From: Terramyces sp. JEL0728
Lineage: Eukaryota; Chytridiomycota; Chytridiomycetes; Rhizophydiales; Terramycetaceae
Length of the DNA stretch: 64,000 nt
NCBI GenBank assembly: GCA_027603945.1
Contig: JADIIU010000002.1
Coordinates: 124,001-188,000, forward strand
Reading direction: 5' to 3'
The notes under the pieces were generated by a model. The model was not told the DNA's origin. It did not search any database and saw nothing but the letters and a program-made list of their open reading frames with translations. This document shows, one piece after another, positions 11,674 to 22,056 of this stretch (the first letter of the stretch is position 1; each line of letters opens with the position of its first letter). The translations under genes were made by a program, and so were the position numbers.

Positions 11674-14600
11674 TTAGGATTTGATACATGAACCAATTGG
11701 CTTTTCTACCTTTTCTTTGGCAGGTGCGGCTCTATTATGAGCCATATGAGATTGTACCAAATGGCCAGCAGCCAAAGCTGAACACAGTGAAAGCTCGCCA
11801 GCCAGCACAGAGGCACAGATAATCTTTGCGAGTTTTTGGGCATTTGCACCAGGCGTTTCCATGTTTGGTCCTTTTACTCCAAGGATTTCCAAACACGCAC
11901 CTTGTGGTCCAAGGGTTGTACCTCCACCAACGGTACCAACTTCAATACACGGCATACTACAGGAGATGTATAGATCTTCGCCGTTGTTAACTGCCTCCAT
12001 CAAAGTGATGCAATTGGAAGATTCAACGTTTTGGGCTGGGTCTTGCCCTGTTGCGATATAGATCGCAGTCAAGATATTTGCGGCATGCGCATTAAAACCG
12101 CCAATCGCACCAGCCATTGCAGACCCAATAAGATTTTTGGAAATATTCAGCTCAACGAGTGCTCTGACTGTTGTTTTCAAAACGCTAGTTACAACTTTTC
12201 CAGGAATAACAGCCTCTGCCACCACCGATTTGCCTCTTCCTTCAATCCAGTTAATAGCAGCAGGCTTTTTGTCTGTGCAGTAATTTCCAGAAATGGATAT
12301 AATTTGCATTTCGGTATACTTTTCGGAGAGTACTTGGTTAATATACGATTACCAGACAGCGCCTTTTCGACTCCTTTGGAGATCATATTCATTCCCATAG
12401 CATCGCCAGTTTTGGTGACAAATCTAAGGAATGCCAACTTTCCTGCAATAGCAACTTTAATCTATTGTCAATCCATTATTACATTATTTAGCTTCGCGAA
12501 TCGGCTAGTAGATTCAAAAGCTTCTTTTAAAGTTTCAAATCCTCCTTCCGTGTCTATCCATCTCTTTACATCTGCAGACCCTCTGACAGACGGGAATCCA
12601 ACTACTGGCCCTCTAGACATGCCATCGTTAATAATTTCGGTTTTTGCACCACCTCCTGCAGTAATTGCTTTGCAACCTCTGGAAGTTGAAGCAACTAGAC
12701 AGCCTTCTGTAGTTGCCATTGGAATTTGGAACATTTCTCCGTCAATTTCTATAGGGCCGGCAATGCCCACTGGAATAGGGATGTAACCGACAACGTTTTC
12801 ACAGCACACTCCAAATACTTGCTTGTAATCATAGTGGTGCAAAGGCAGAGCACTCTTTGTTAAATCAGATTTTGATAATCGCGCTATTGTGAGTTAGAAT
12901 TTACAAATAATCATTCTGCGTATGCCAACTGCTCTGGTATAATCGCCAATTGTCTTTTCCAGCGCATACGATGCAATTTTACCTGCATCGACCAATTTTA
13001 AAATCTCATCATCAGTCAGCTCTCCAATTCCAGAATTTGTCCATTTTGCCAACAATTCACCGACTACAGAATCATTTGCAGCAGTAGGAGGCGGGATAGC
13101 TGGTTTCTTTTCTTTGGTAACTGCTTGTAGTTTTTGTGCCGCCAATGCATTCTGCTTGTCCAGCCAATTTTGAGAAATTGCGACAGAAATAATAGCTGTT
13201 ATAGCGATAGACATTGAAAAGATCAAAATGGTATCAGGGTTGATGAAAGAGTAGGTAGTGTGCATTGGAAGCGGTACTCTGTCGATTTCAATTGGAATCC
13301 ATATTGGATGAATAATATGAGGTTTGGCGATTTGAACAATGACTGTTTCTGGGGATTGAGACATGATCAAGGAGGCGAGCGTGGAATATCCAGAATCAGA
13401 AGCATCAAGAATGCCGGGACGCAAGTTTAGCATATTGTACGATCCAGATGCAGTCACTGCGTGACTAATCAAGAATGTCAAAATTGTCAACAACTTTCCA
13501 CGAGAGATGATCTTGTTGGTCTTCTTTGCAGCTTCAGATTCCACCTTTGCGATTGGCGCATTTGTGAGCAGGTTCTTTTTCAAATCTACTACTTTAACTC
13601 TTTGGTCGTTCAGGTACAACCTTCGGAGTTCAATCTTTAATGTCAATACAGATAAATAGAACGAAAACAAGAAAATCCCATCCAGGAACAAGGAGATGGC
13701 AGCTAAAATGCAGTATCTTCCAAGGGTTCCGTTAAACCCAAGCGTGCCGCCGATTGCCAAGATTCCTACTTCGATGCTATATTCAACCAGTAAGGAACTA
13801 GAAACAGATGTAATTCCCTTCTTGATCTTTTCTCGCACCGATATTTTTTCAGTATCCTTCTTGTCTACTGCTTCAAACACGCTTTTGGTTAGTAAAAATG
13901 GCTTGTCGAATCCAACTGCAATGACAAAGTATGGAATGGCTTCAAACAATTCAGTTGCAGTTAGACTGATACCTAAAAAGCGTGTGATCGACAGCCCAAC
14001 CAAGAAAGCAAAGGCCGAATTCATGAATACACAGAATGCTAGAGTGAAATTCGAACCCAAAGTACGCATATTCATAATCAAATTGAGCAACGTTGCTTGC
14101 ATCAACACAATAGCAACAGCAATCATAATCAAATCTGATTGATGAGAAGTCTAGATTAGTCCTAAAAGTACCTTGAATAGCTGTTTTAGTTGGTTGTAAA
14201 CTTCAAAAAGGTCGTAGATGGAATTTCCATTTGGCAAAACACGCTTAAAATTAAGCATAATATCATGGTTGTAAAAGTTTTCCAATTGGGCTCCTTCAAG
14301 TCTCTTTTCCCAAATGTTTACGTTTTGTTGCTGAGCTAGAGTCGATACGTTAAAGAAGAGGGACATGACTATAGAGTCAGCTCCAATGACTATACTATCC
14401 TGTACCTTTAATCCTTCGAACGATGATTCAATCAAGGAAGGGTTGTTTGAGTTTGCAAGAGCTCTTGCCAGACTTTTTTCAGGCGACAAATTCTCTTGAT
14501 CAATCAGATATTCAACCGGAAAACTGTAGGCGCACTTGGAAAAATCTGTCAGCCAGCATAGATCAGTGTAATACTTTTTCTGTCCCAATTGGTCAACAAT

Positions 14601-14924
14601 GTGTAATGAGTCGACCAAAGATTCCAGTTCGTGTAATGTTTCGATTACTGGGATAGTAAGAACACCTTTTTGAGAGACGTTGGCGTGTAATTTTGGAAGG
14701 GTTACGATTACTTGCTTCATCAAAACCGTGTGCTTTACAAAAGTAGGATTCTGCGCAGTATATAGCGAGCCATTTGAAAGTGCAAGTCGCGGTAAAGGTT
14801 GATAGGTGGTGGTCAAGATCAACGACAGGTAGCAAACTCCAACTAGCACGACAAAAAAAGAAAGGGTCTCCACCGGATATTTTAATGCTTTGGTGACCTT
14901 GAAAGACACCAGTGAGTGTAGCAT
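11674..14924 (-). CDS. HMG1: 3-hydroxy-3-methylglutaryl-CoA reductase
   Basis: Rate-limiting enzyme of the mevalonate pathway, reducing HMG-CoA with NADPH at the ER membrane. The 1055-residue product has an N-terminal multi-span region (first span in [16 protein letters not shown], more spans around residues 270-450), a linker, and a C-terminal catalytic domain. Catalytic markers: [16 protein letters not shown], the glutamate in [19 protein letters not shown], the lysine in [10 protein letters not shown], aspartate in [20 protein letters not shown] and the histidine in SHMAHNR. Introns 14151..14171, 12884..12904, 12462..12482 and 12333..12352 (20-21 nt) all restore conserved sequence. The start at 14924 is the first ATG; the upstream in-frame extension has none. 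The stop overlaps AATAAA. Confidence 0.97.
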
Positions 14925-15117
14925 TTTTTTTATCCTAAAAATTACGAGCGAAAGTCTAAGGAACAAATGAGTGTGGCTTATACTAATTTAACTTCAATTT
15001 CTGTGGTAGGAACGATAGTCAATTCGTCTGCCAGGCCAATTCTATAAAGAAATAGAGCAGAGTGCGACTGATAAGGGAACAAAAACAATTTTGAAAGACT
15101 GTGGTAATTTATTGCAA

Positions 15118-16974
15118 TTATTTGGCCAAGGTACCAATGATGACTTCAGGTGCATACTTTTCAACAACTTCAGGTTTGTGCATCATGTTGAATTCTTCAG
15201 TTGCGTCTTTTCCAGCATAAATCATAATTGCTTTCTTGCCACCTAAATTAATTAAAATTACCTGGGTGATCTGCCAAAAAGTTTGTGCAGTCCAAAACTT
15301 GTCCGTTAACTACAACCCAGCAGTCCTTTTCGGTGTTGTGCTTTGCTACATCTGCTAATGTAAATACGCCTTGTTTCTTTGGAGCATCTTCGGCAGCAGG
15401 AGCAGCTTCTTCAGCGGCAGCTGGACCAGAGGCGACGGCTTTTGCAGCTGGAGCATCGCCATAGGTGATAGCAACATTCACGCCTCCGACAGAGATGGTA
15501 ACTGGGGTTCCTGCAACGTGTCCAGCAACATTTCCTAATCTTCTTTGAGCAGACAATTGGGACATCAAATAAGCAGCAGCAGTGGCACCAGCAACTCTTC
15601 CGTAAACAACACATCCCAATAAAGACGAGCCACCCAATCTGTTTGCACCGTGAACACCACCAGCCATTTCACCACAGGCAAAGAGACCAGAGATAGGTCC
15701 AGCTGGAGACAAGACGCGAGAAGCATCATCAATTTGAACACCACCCATAGTAAAGTGGAGAACTGGAGTGACGATAGCAACCCAGAAAGAATCATCAGTA
15801 GAGAAAGGAACGTTGTGGAAAAACTTTTTGCCAAATGGACACTTTTTGGATTTTGCAACTTCGTTGTAGTTGGCAAAAGTAGCTTCCAAATTCTTTAATG
15901 GGATTCCAGTATCCTTGGCCAATTCAGCACCGCTCTTGTAGTGCTTCATCAAACCACGGCCCATGTAGTGCTTACAGTGCCATTCAATTTCTTTTCCAGC
16001 TTTACTGTTCAAGACTAATCTGAATGGACCTTTTCCTTTCCACATTTGCCCAGTGACATAATCACGATGTCCCAATTCGTCAGCGATACGCTGTCCATTG
16101 ACATCGAGCAGCAAACCACCAACACCTCTCAAAGCTTCAGCAGCCAAGAACTTTACTTTGGCATTTGGTTCTTTTGGATCAACTAAACCAGTTGGGTGAA
16201 CTTGAACCTTGTCCATGTGGATAGTGTTCCCGCCAACAGCAAGGGTCATCTTGATACCGTCACCAGTACAGCTAATATTAATCATATATTACTGGTCACC
16301 GTTGGTTGTTGGAAGATCCCACAGCTCTGGGCGGTACTTTTTCAGCAAAGAGTCTTCAGTGAAATCAGCGGCATACCCACCAGTAGCCAAAATAACTGGT
16401 CCGAATTCCTTGATCATCTTACCCTTGTGCAAGTATTCAACACCAACAATAACATCATTTTCTTTGATGAGTTTCTTTACATTGGCTTTGGTGATCAATT
16501 TAGCACGATCTGGTTGAGATTTGGTGATATCTTCATAGGTAGACATGAGAGCATAGGTAATGGTCATACCTGGGAATTGCTCAGTACCTCTGTGGGTTCT
16601 TGGTTGTGAATGGCCACCTAATCTTGCAAGCAACGAAAGATCTACCTTGAACTTATCTTGGATCCATTCAACGGCAGATCCGGATTGGTAGGTCAACACC
16701 TTGGTCAATGGAGGAACGATTTCAGCTCTGGCAGATTTTGCTGAATCTTCGTAAAAGATTTGAGAGTTATCCTAATATTAATTCGGCTTACTGGAATCCC
16801 AAGCTTGATTTGAGTGCTTGTGCCTGCACCATTGATACCTGAAGTTGCTTTGGTAGAGTTTCCTCCCAAGAATGGGTTTTTGTCAAGTAATAGAACATTA
16901 CCGCCTCTTTCCAAGATAGTGTGAGCTGCAGACAAACCTGCTAAACCACCTCCGACAACGATAACACGAGACAT
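15118..16974 (-). CDS. NADH-fumarate reductase with C-terminal cytochrome b5 domain
   Basis: A soluble flavoprotein of the Osm1/Frd1 type (598 residues) that reduces fumarate to succinate. It begins directly with the FAD dinucleotide fold (VIVVGGGLAGLSAAH), without a presequence, so a cytosolic location is likely. Later markers are HCTGDGIKM, MDKVQVHPTG, TMGGVQID and GEMAGGVHGANRLGGSSL. After an Ala/Pro-rich linker (about residues 455-510) comes a cytochrome b5-like heme domain: TLADVAKHNTEKDCWVVVNG and DHPGGKKAI. Introns are 16772..16791, 16272..16292 and 15243..15261, each ending TTAATATTAG or similar. Fusions of this kind are known in some protists and fungi. A role in redox balance under low oxygen is an inference. 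AATAAA begins 5 nt after the stop. Confidence 0.93.
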
Positions 16975-18361
16975 ATTTTGTAAGATTCAAAAGAATTGAA
17001 GCTGATTTTATATGCTGATCACATGACCACCAATTTGAAGATTTAGGCCGATTGGGCAAAAGTGCTTTTGACATGGATTGCTTGCTAATTAAATAAGCAA
17101 TTGTCGTTTCAGGAATTTATATTTTTGAATATTTTACTCGCTTTGTTGGACCATCCTGCTCTATTTATTGCACATGTCTCTGTCTCCTGCTGATTTGATT
17201 TTTTGGCTTTTGGTTACACAAAAGGGTGATCATTCGCCATTCAGCAATGCAACTTGGAGATGAAGAGGATAGAGCTGCATGCACTATCTTTTCAAGCAGC
17301 AACGCAATTCCTGGTGCTCGCTACTTGGTCTTGTGGATGATGGGTGGTTTTCATTTAAATTTCGATTTGGAATACAAAAGGTGGCAGTGGAAAAACTTGG
17401 TTCTCAAATCTAGATGCAGGTCTTTCAATCTATTCAGGCTTTTAGTGAGCAGTCTTCAATCACGTTCAGGTAGCGACCAGCTGAGATTTGGATGAAAAAG
17501 ACATTCCGATTCACTCCCCTAGATATCTGCAATTCTGCTTAATAGTTTTTGAATAGTAACAATGTTGCAAGTCAGCATTATGAGATTGAGATGGTTTTGT
17601 CGCGTTGTGTGATTGGACTGCTTGAAATTATGACCGAAAATGAATAATGGAAATAAAAGATCTGCCGATAATTACATGGAATTTGCATAAAACAAGTGAG
17701 CGATGTCTTATACTGCATTATTCGGTTAATGCTCTACAAGGATTGGCGTCTTATAGTATTGAGTTTAGAGACATTTTCAAGAGTTCAGAGTAGAATGCAG
17801 ATACACAATCAAACATTCATTGCAGTTGTCCATCTCATAAACGCAGTTACATTGGTGCCAACTCAATTGTTGGCTACTCTGCGCAAATCCGCAACACGCA
17901 CTTATGTTCCATCAATCAAATTCATTCGGCACAAAAGCGATTTACGTGTCCAAAAGCAATCAGCACAAAATAGAACTAGCAATCATGCCTTGATTCCACA
18001 AACCCAAAACTCGATTGGGAAAATTCAAACCACTAGCAGAATGCATTTACAAGTTGAATTTGGTTTATTCCATACCGATTCTTAGTCCCTAATATATAAA
18101 AAGTTTCGCCGCTTTGGCGTCAGGCTGATTCTATAATAGATCACGATAACTCCATGTGAAAGCGCCACGCAATTAATTAACGCCAAAAACAGATGTAATT
18201 AAACTGTTATTTGAATCAGGCTGCAAGAGCCCGTAATATGTTGATTACCACCGACGGATCCTAGTCGACATTGGCCTGCATTTCAACTTTTGCAAGAATT
18301 AAAAATAAATCCACAAAGCAGACATAATATTGTAAAAATATGAACAGTTTATTAATAATAT
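16975..18361 (+). other. Gene-poor stretch, no supported gene
   Basis: About 1.4 kb without a gene I can support, although most spacers in this window are under 200 bp. Open frames at 17226..17495 and 17696..18085 on the plus strand have no recognisable domain, unusual composition and no splice-site pattern. I searched by eye for snRNA, tRNA and 5S-like motifs and found none that hold. The left end must hold the promoter of the fumarate reductase gene and the right end the 3' region of the homeobox gene. A TAAT-rich site is listed separately at 18167. Confidence 0.55.
18167..18184. promoter_or_regulatory. TAATTAATTA-type homeodomain-like site, 3' of homeobox gene
   Basis: The core GCAATTAATTAACGC contains overlapping TAAT motifs in both orientations, the known half-site of many homeodomains. 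A close relative lies on the other side of the homeobox gene at 19407. Binding is inferred only from the motif and its position. Confidence 0.35.
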
Positions 18362-18766
18362 TTATGGTGAGGGAGTTCTAGGATATGAAAGGTCCAATAA
18401 AGCAGAAGCAGCGATATCAAGATTGTCATCGTCTGATCTGTCGCTTATTGGCGACACTGGTCTCTGCATACGTTTAATTGTCTGTCTCTTGTTTTGGAAC
18501 CACACTTGAACTCCTCTTGGAGTCATACCCACCTGGGCTGCAAGTTCTTGTCTCTGTTTGGCAGTTGGGAGTGGGTTCTGTGCAAATAGTGCTGATAAAG
18601 CTTGTAATTGTTCTTGCGATGTTCTCTGTCTCTTTTTCTTTCCATCAGTATTTGATTTGACATTATATGAAGAAACGTTAGAGACAACCCAGGACAGTTT
18701 CTTGTCTTCCACAGGCATGTTGAGTAATTCTTTGATGGACGGCAAGCTTGGTTTGACTGCTGACAT
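18362..18766 (-). CDS. Homeodomain transcription factor
   Basis: A 134-residue protein with a typical 60-residue homeodomain at about residues 43-102 (KKKRQRTSQEQLQALSALF and helix 3 VGMTPRGVQVWFQNKRQTIK). The recognition-helix asparagine and the WFQNKR signature are intact. The N-terminal 40 residues carry a short conserved-looking segment (PSIKELLNM). The C-terminal tail is Ser/Pro/Asp-rich. The length is short for the class, but the gene opens with a clear ATG and needs no intron. It sits alone between two spacers of more than 1.2 kb, and both carry TAATTAATTA-type sites, so autoregulation is possible. Its targets are unknown. Confidence 0.9.
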   Translation of the reverse strand: MSAVKPSLPSIKELLNMPVEDKKLSWVVSNVSSYNVKSNTDGKKKRQRTSQEQLQALSALFAQNPLPTAKQRQELAAQVGMTPRGVQVWFQNKRQTIKRMQRPVSPISDRSDDDNLDIAASALLDLSYPRTPSP

Positions 18767-19406
18767 TGGATATTTTGATGAGAGGGTTGCTTAATGACGG
18801 CTATTTATAAGTTAATTTTTGAAACAACGTGATAATCCATCACAAGGCTTAATCCAAAAATGGGCCTGGACCTCAGTTCTTTTTTTGAATTCTGAAAAAA
18901 TCATGGCGCCTTAAAAGACCACTTGGCGGTAGAACAGTGAGAAATATTATGTGCTCGCTTCTCAACCGTGATTTCCAGTTTATTCGTTTGCAGACTAGCA
19001 TTTTTGGTGTTTTTTCTGATTTTTTCTCACACCATGTGAATTCTAGTTTAATTAAAGGTAATAAGTGACTTACCACCCCAGAAATGGGGCCCACTGCAAA
19101 CGAATGTACCAATGGAATTTGATAATAAACAACAACCAATGATGAATTGGGGGCGAATCCAAGTGCAGACAGCTAATTGTGGTCCATAGATATTTGATTT
19201 ACCAGCGATCTGGAAATTTGTGCTACAACAGAAATTTCTGATACATGAAACATGGATGGAGTAATTATAATTTTCTCAGATCAAACCCTTGCTGGCGATT
19301 CGCCCAGCTACAGTAAATTGATTTCCATCCCATAGTAGCGATTGAGACGAAATAAATATGCGTCTCAGAGATCAGTTTAATTCACGCCATCCCAAACCTT
19401 CTTTGA

Positions 19407-19429
19407 GCGTAATTAATTATGATTAACGC
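19407..19429. promoter_or_regulatory. Imperfect palindrome with TAATTAATTA core
   Basis: The element begins GCGTAATTAATTA and ends TTAACGC, so GCGT and ACGC arms flank paired TAAT cores. It resembles the site at 18167 on the other side of the homeobox gene. It is a candidate homeodomain dimer site; the evidence is motif only. Confidence 0.38.
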
Positions 19430-19848
19430 ATCATGTGCATGGATGACTAGTCACACGGATGGGATTGATATGGGACAAAATTCATATGAAAACAAAGACA
19501 TCATTTGCACTTGAAAAAAAGAAAATTATAGATCGCCGAGTATAATACTATCTTTCCATTTAATTCTTTGATGAAATACCATAGAGTCATTTGACTAGCC
19601 TATTCCTAATTTGGAATCATTAAATATGCAAACCGCAATGTGCGGAGTTAAAAAAATAGGCAGCAGACCAAAATTGCGCCAAAGGAATAAATGACCACTC
19701 AGCTCATGAAAATTAATCATTAATGAAGCAATTATTGGACTGGGACTCTTGGCGGTTAGACAAAATAATCGCCATTACATACCCAATAACCAGGTGTATT
19801 ATGCAAATATCAACCCTGACCCCTCTGGTATTCCATGATATATTGAAT

Positions 19849-19889
19849 ACCAGAATTTAATATTCCGTGAAACACCAGAATTTAATATT
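19849..19889. repeat. 16-bp direct repeat
   Basis: ACCAGAATTTAATATT occurs at 19849..19864 and again at 19874..19889, 25 bp apart start to start, in the homeobox upstream region. The spacing is about two and a half helical turns. No further copies were noticed nearby. Confidence 0.8.
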
Positions 19890-20017
19890 TTATTATGGAT
19901 ATGGTAGTACAAGCAACAACAATTCGTAACCAGCCAACATTTCCCGAGTGCAAGAATGCTAGATATTTGGTTCAACCACGCATCAAATACCACAAGATAA
20001 ACAGCAGGAATTTTTTA

Positions 20018-20670
20018 TTACAACTCACGGCTCTCTTTATATTCTCTTCCTTCTTTTAAATTCCGTCTTTCCATTTCATTAAAGTAATCTGTAAATGGTC
20101 TAGAAGCTTCATCTCCCAACTGCTGGGCAACCAATTCTTTTTCTTCTTCCCTTTCCCTTGCTTCGTAAAACTCATGTAATGCTCTAATATAAGCTTTATC
20201 CAAATCCATATCCGCCAACGTCTTGGAAAGATACATTGTACGTTGAATAACACTATGGTTAATTAGAGCTACTTTTCTCCAGATAATTCAATTCTAGTTT
20301 TTTCATTGCCGAAAATACTAGTCCATTCGAAATCATCAGGCAGATTCAATTCAAGCACCAACCGAGGTCTAGTCAATTCAAATGGATGTTGCTCATAAAA
20401 TATTCTTCTGATTTTATCTTCACTGTAGATGATTTCTGGTAACTTGAATTTTAATTTGGTAGATTTGAATTTCTTTGTCGACTGCGATAGTTGAATTTGT
20501 CTTTTTGCTACTATTGGTTCATTAAATGTTTTTGTTGGGGCCATCAGTGGTTTTGGTGCTGGAGGATGTAATTTCATCGCATTGTAGAACGGTGGGTACT
20601 TTTGCTTTCCAGCTTGGACCTTCTTTTCAATGTTTTTCAAAAGCTGGAATGGATTATTCTTTACTTTCAT
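20018..20670 (-). CDS. RSM25: Mitochondrial small-subunit ribosomal protein mS23
   Basis: A 210-residue mitoribosomal protein. Family markers are NPFQLLKNIEKKVQAGKQ near the start, PPFYNAM, then IIYSEDKIRRIFYEQHPFEL and TRPRLVLE, and the coiled C-terminal ALHEFYEAREREEEKE. One 20-nt intron (20253..20272) restores VIQRTMYLSKTLADMDLDKA. I chose the ATG at 20670 because fungal mS23 proteins start right at this block. The next in-frame ATG (20728-20730) would leave only 1 bp to the start codon of the divergent gene. With this choice the two starts are 61 bp apart. Confidence 0.88.
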
Positions 20671-20731
20671 TTTTGTTTTTGGAAAAAAAATTCGAGATCC
20701 TGAGAGTAATCTGGTTACAAATACCTGCATA

Positions 20732-21508
20732 ATGAAAAAGTACAGCAGACAGGAACCAAAGACTGATGATGAACCTAAATCTATTTATAGAGATCGTGCT
20801 CAAGAACGAAGATTGGGAATCCAGGAACCAGTGCTGGAGAAACCAACTAAATTTGTCAAAGTAAATCAAGTAATTGTGCCGCGACAGGCTATTAAAAAAG
20901 ATGTGCTTGAAGCACAGGAATATATATCGCAATTATACCAGGAAACGCCAATTAAATCAGAATTTGCTCAAACTATTATCCGGTTGGCCACTGATAAACC
21001 CATTAGAAAAAGCAACTACAAGGAGCATGCATATATATTTAATTTGGGATTTGATAATGGCTACCAGGGAAGTGAAGATGAACCTAAAATAATTCCAAAA
21101 CAAAGAATCCGAAAAGAAGTAGTTAGTGATACCCAGGTGCTTTTGTCTCTCGTTCAAGCGCTACGGAACAGGAAAATCAGCGAAACCAAGAAACAAGAAG
21201 CAATTGTGGAGCACCAAGATGAAGATGACTTTGATATATTTGAAGATGCAGACAAAGAATACGTTTTAACAGTAAACAAGGACAAGTCAAAGAAAATCAA
21301 GTTGTTTGAGCAAGAAAAACAAGCTGAAACTAAACCTGACTTTAATGATGAAGCAATTCAAACTCTGATCAAACAGGAAGCAATGAAACAGAAAGAGGAG
21401 GAGGAAAAGATGGTTCTGGAGCCATTTGATGACATTGATTACGATGATTATTCTGATGAAGAGGAGGAGAAAGGGAAAAAGAGGACAAAATCAAAGAAAA
21501 TGAAATAA
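20732..21508 (+). CDS. RED/IK-like spliceosomal protein (tentative)
   Basis: A 258-residue, highly charged protein. The segment SIYRDRAQERRLG near residue 15 resembles the YRDRAKERR motif of RED (IK), a component of the spliceosome that acts before activation. A middle helical block (YISQLYQETPIKSEFAQTII, then HAYIFNLGFDNG) corresponds loosely to the conserved region ending in the family GLDxALL motif. The C terminus is very acidic, then KKRTKSKKMK, a likely nuclear signal. No intron is evident. The assignment rests on short motifs only; it could be another nuclear charged protein. It is divergent from mS23 and upstream of the GFA-domain gene on the same strand. Confidence 0.5.
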   Translation: MKKYSRQEPKTDDEPKSIYRDRAQERRLGIQEPVLEKPTKFVKVNQVIVPRQAIKKDVLEAQEYISQLYQETPIKSEFAQTIIRLATDKPIRKSNYKEHAYIFNLGFDNGYQGSEDEPKIIPKQRIRKEVVSDTQVLLSLVQALRNRKISETKKQEAIVEHQDEDDFDIFEDADKEYVLTVNKDKSKKIKLFEQEKQAETKPDFNDEAIQTLIKQEAMKQKEEEEKMVLEPFDDIDYDDYSDEEEEKGKKRTKSKKMK

Positions 21509-21616
21509 ATGGCTTTGTTATTTGTAGTTTATCAGTATGCAGTCAACTCATTGCTTTAATAATCGCGACTGTTGTATATTCTCAAATATTTTCAGGATCT
21601 GAAAAATCAATTCAAG

Positions 21617-22042
21617 ATGCAGACCTTTCATGGAAGCTGTCACTGCGAGACAATCAAATTCGAATTCAAAGCAGCCCAACCACTAAAAGTATGGAAATGC
21701 AACTGCTCAATATGCACAATGAAGCAAAACCATCACACAATAATTCCATCAACAAGTTTCAAACTAACCTCACCGCAATTAAGCTCCATACCAGAAATAG
21801 TCCAGCATGAATCGCTTGGATTGTATACATTCGGAACGCATACTGCCAAACACTTGTTTTGTAAAAAGTGTGGAGTTTGTCCATTTTATATACCGCGCAG
21901 CAATCCAGATTCGTTTGCAGTAACCATATACTGTGTGAAGGGTAAACCAGACTTTAAAGTGACGGAATTTGATGGCGAGAATTGGGAATCAAATATTGCT
22001 GAATTCCACAGCAAAAACAACTATAAAGCAATTCCAAACTAG
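21617..22042 (+). CDS. GFA / CENP-V domain zinc protein
   Basis: A 141-residue protein of the glutathione-dependent formaldehyde-activating (GFA) fold. Zinc ligands are visible in GSCHCETIKFEF, CNCSIC and LFCKKCGVCPF. The domain fills the whole protein. The members differ in function (CENP-V-like, small-molecule handling), so no substrate is proposed. The ATG at 21617 is the best start because GSCHC follows it at the usual distance. An upstream in-frame extension would add an unrelated leader. Its stop is 14 nt from the stop of the convergent gene. Confidence 0.85.
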   Translation: MQTFHGSCHCETIKFEFKAAQPLKVWKCNCSICTMKQNHHTIIPSTSFKLTSPQLSSIPEIVQHESLGLYTFGTHTAKHLFCKKCGVCPFYIPRSNPDSFAVTIYCVKGKPDFKVTEFDGENWESNIAEFHSKNNYKAIPN

Positions 22043-22056
22043 TATACAAGTTATTA

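Larger units (their letters stand above)
18767..20017 (-). promoter_or_regulatory. Long AT-rich region upstream of homeobox gene
   Basis: This 1.25-kb non-coding stretch is the largest 5' flank in the window. It is AT-rich, full of TAAT/ATTA cores, and holds a 16-bp direct repeat (19849, 19874), the GCGTAATTAATTA element at 19407 and a near-palindrome ATTAATCATTAAT near 19711. No open frame in it looks coding. It lies directly upstream of the homeobox gene (18362..18766, minus strand), so it is probably that gene's regulatory region. Its far end must also hold the 3' region of the mS23 gene. Confidence 0.5.

Noticed and set aside
14925..15117. Short minus-strand coding-like stretch (LADELTIVPTTEIEVKLV) upstream of HMG-CoA reductase
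   Set aside because: Preceded by an in-frame stop, no ATG and only about 20 codons; most likely 5' leader or spacer.
17226..17495. Small plus-strand open frame after the fumarate reductase gene
   Set aside because: No domain, odd composition, no intron pattern; the whole surrounding region looks non-coding.
17696..18085. 129-codon plus-strand open frame
   Set aside because: No family resemblance and no neighbouring splice or poly(A) pattern like that of the real genes here; left as unsupported.
19068..19074. ACTTACC, which could be the 5' end of U1 snRNA
   Set aside because: No U1-like stem-loops or Sm site at the right spacing follow; the short match is expected by chance.
20671..20730. 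N-terminal extension of mS23 to an ATG at 20730
   Set aside because: It would leave one base between two divergent start codons, and orthologs begin at the internal methionine used here.
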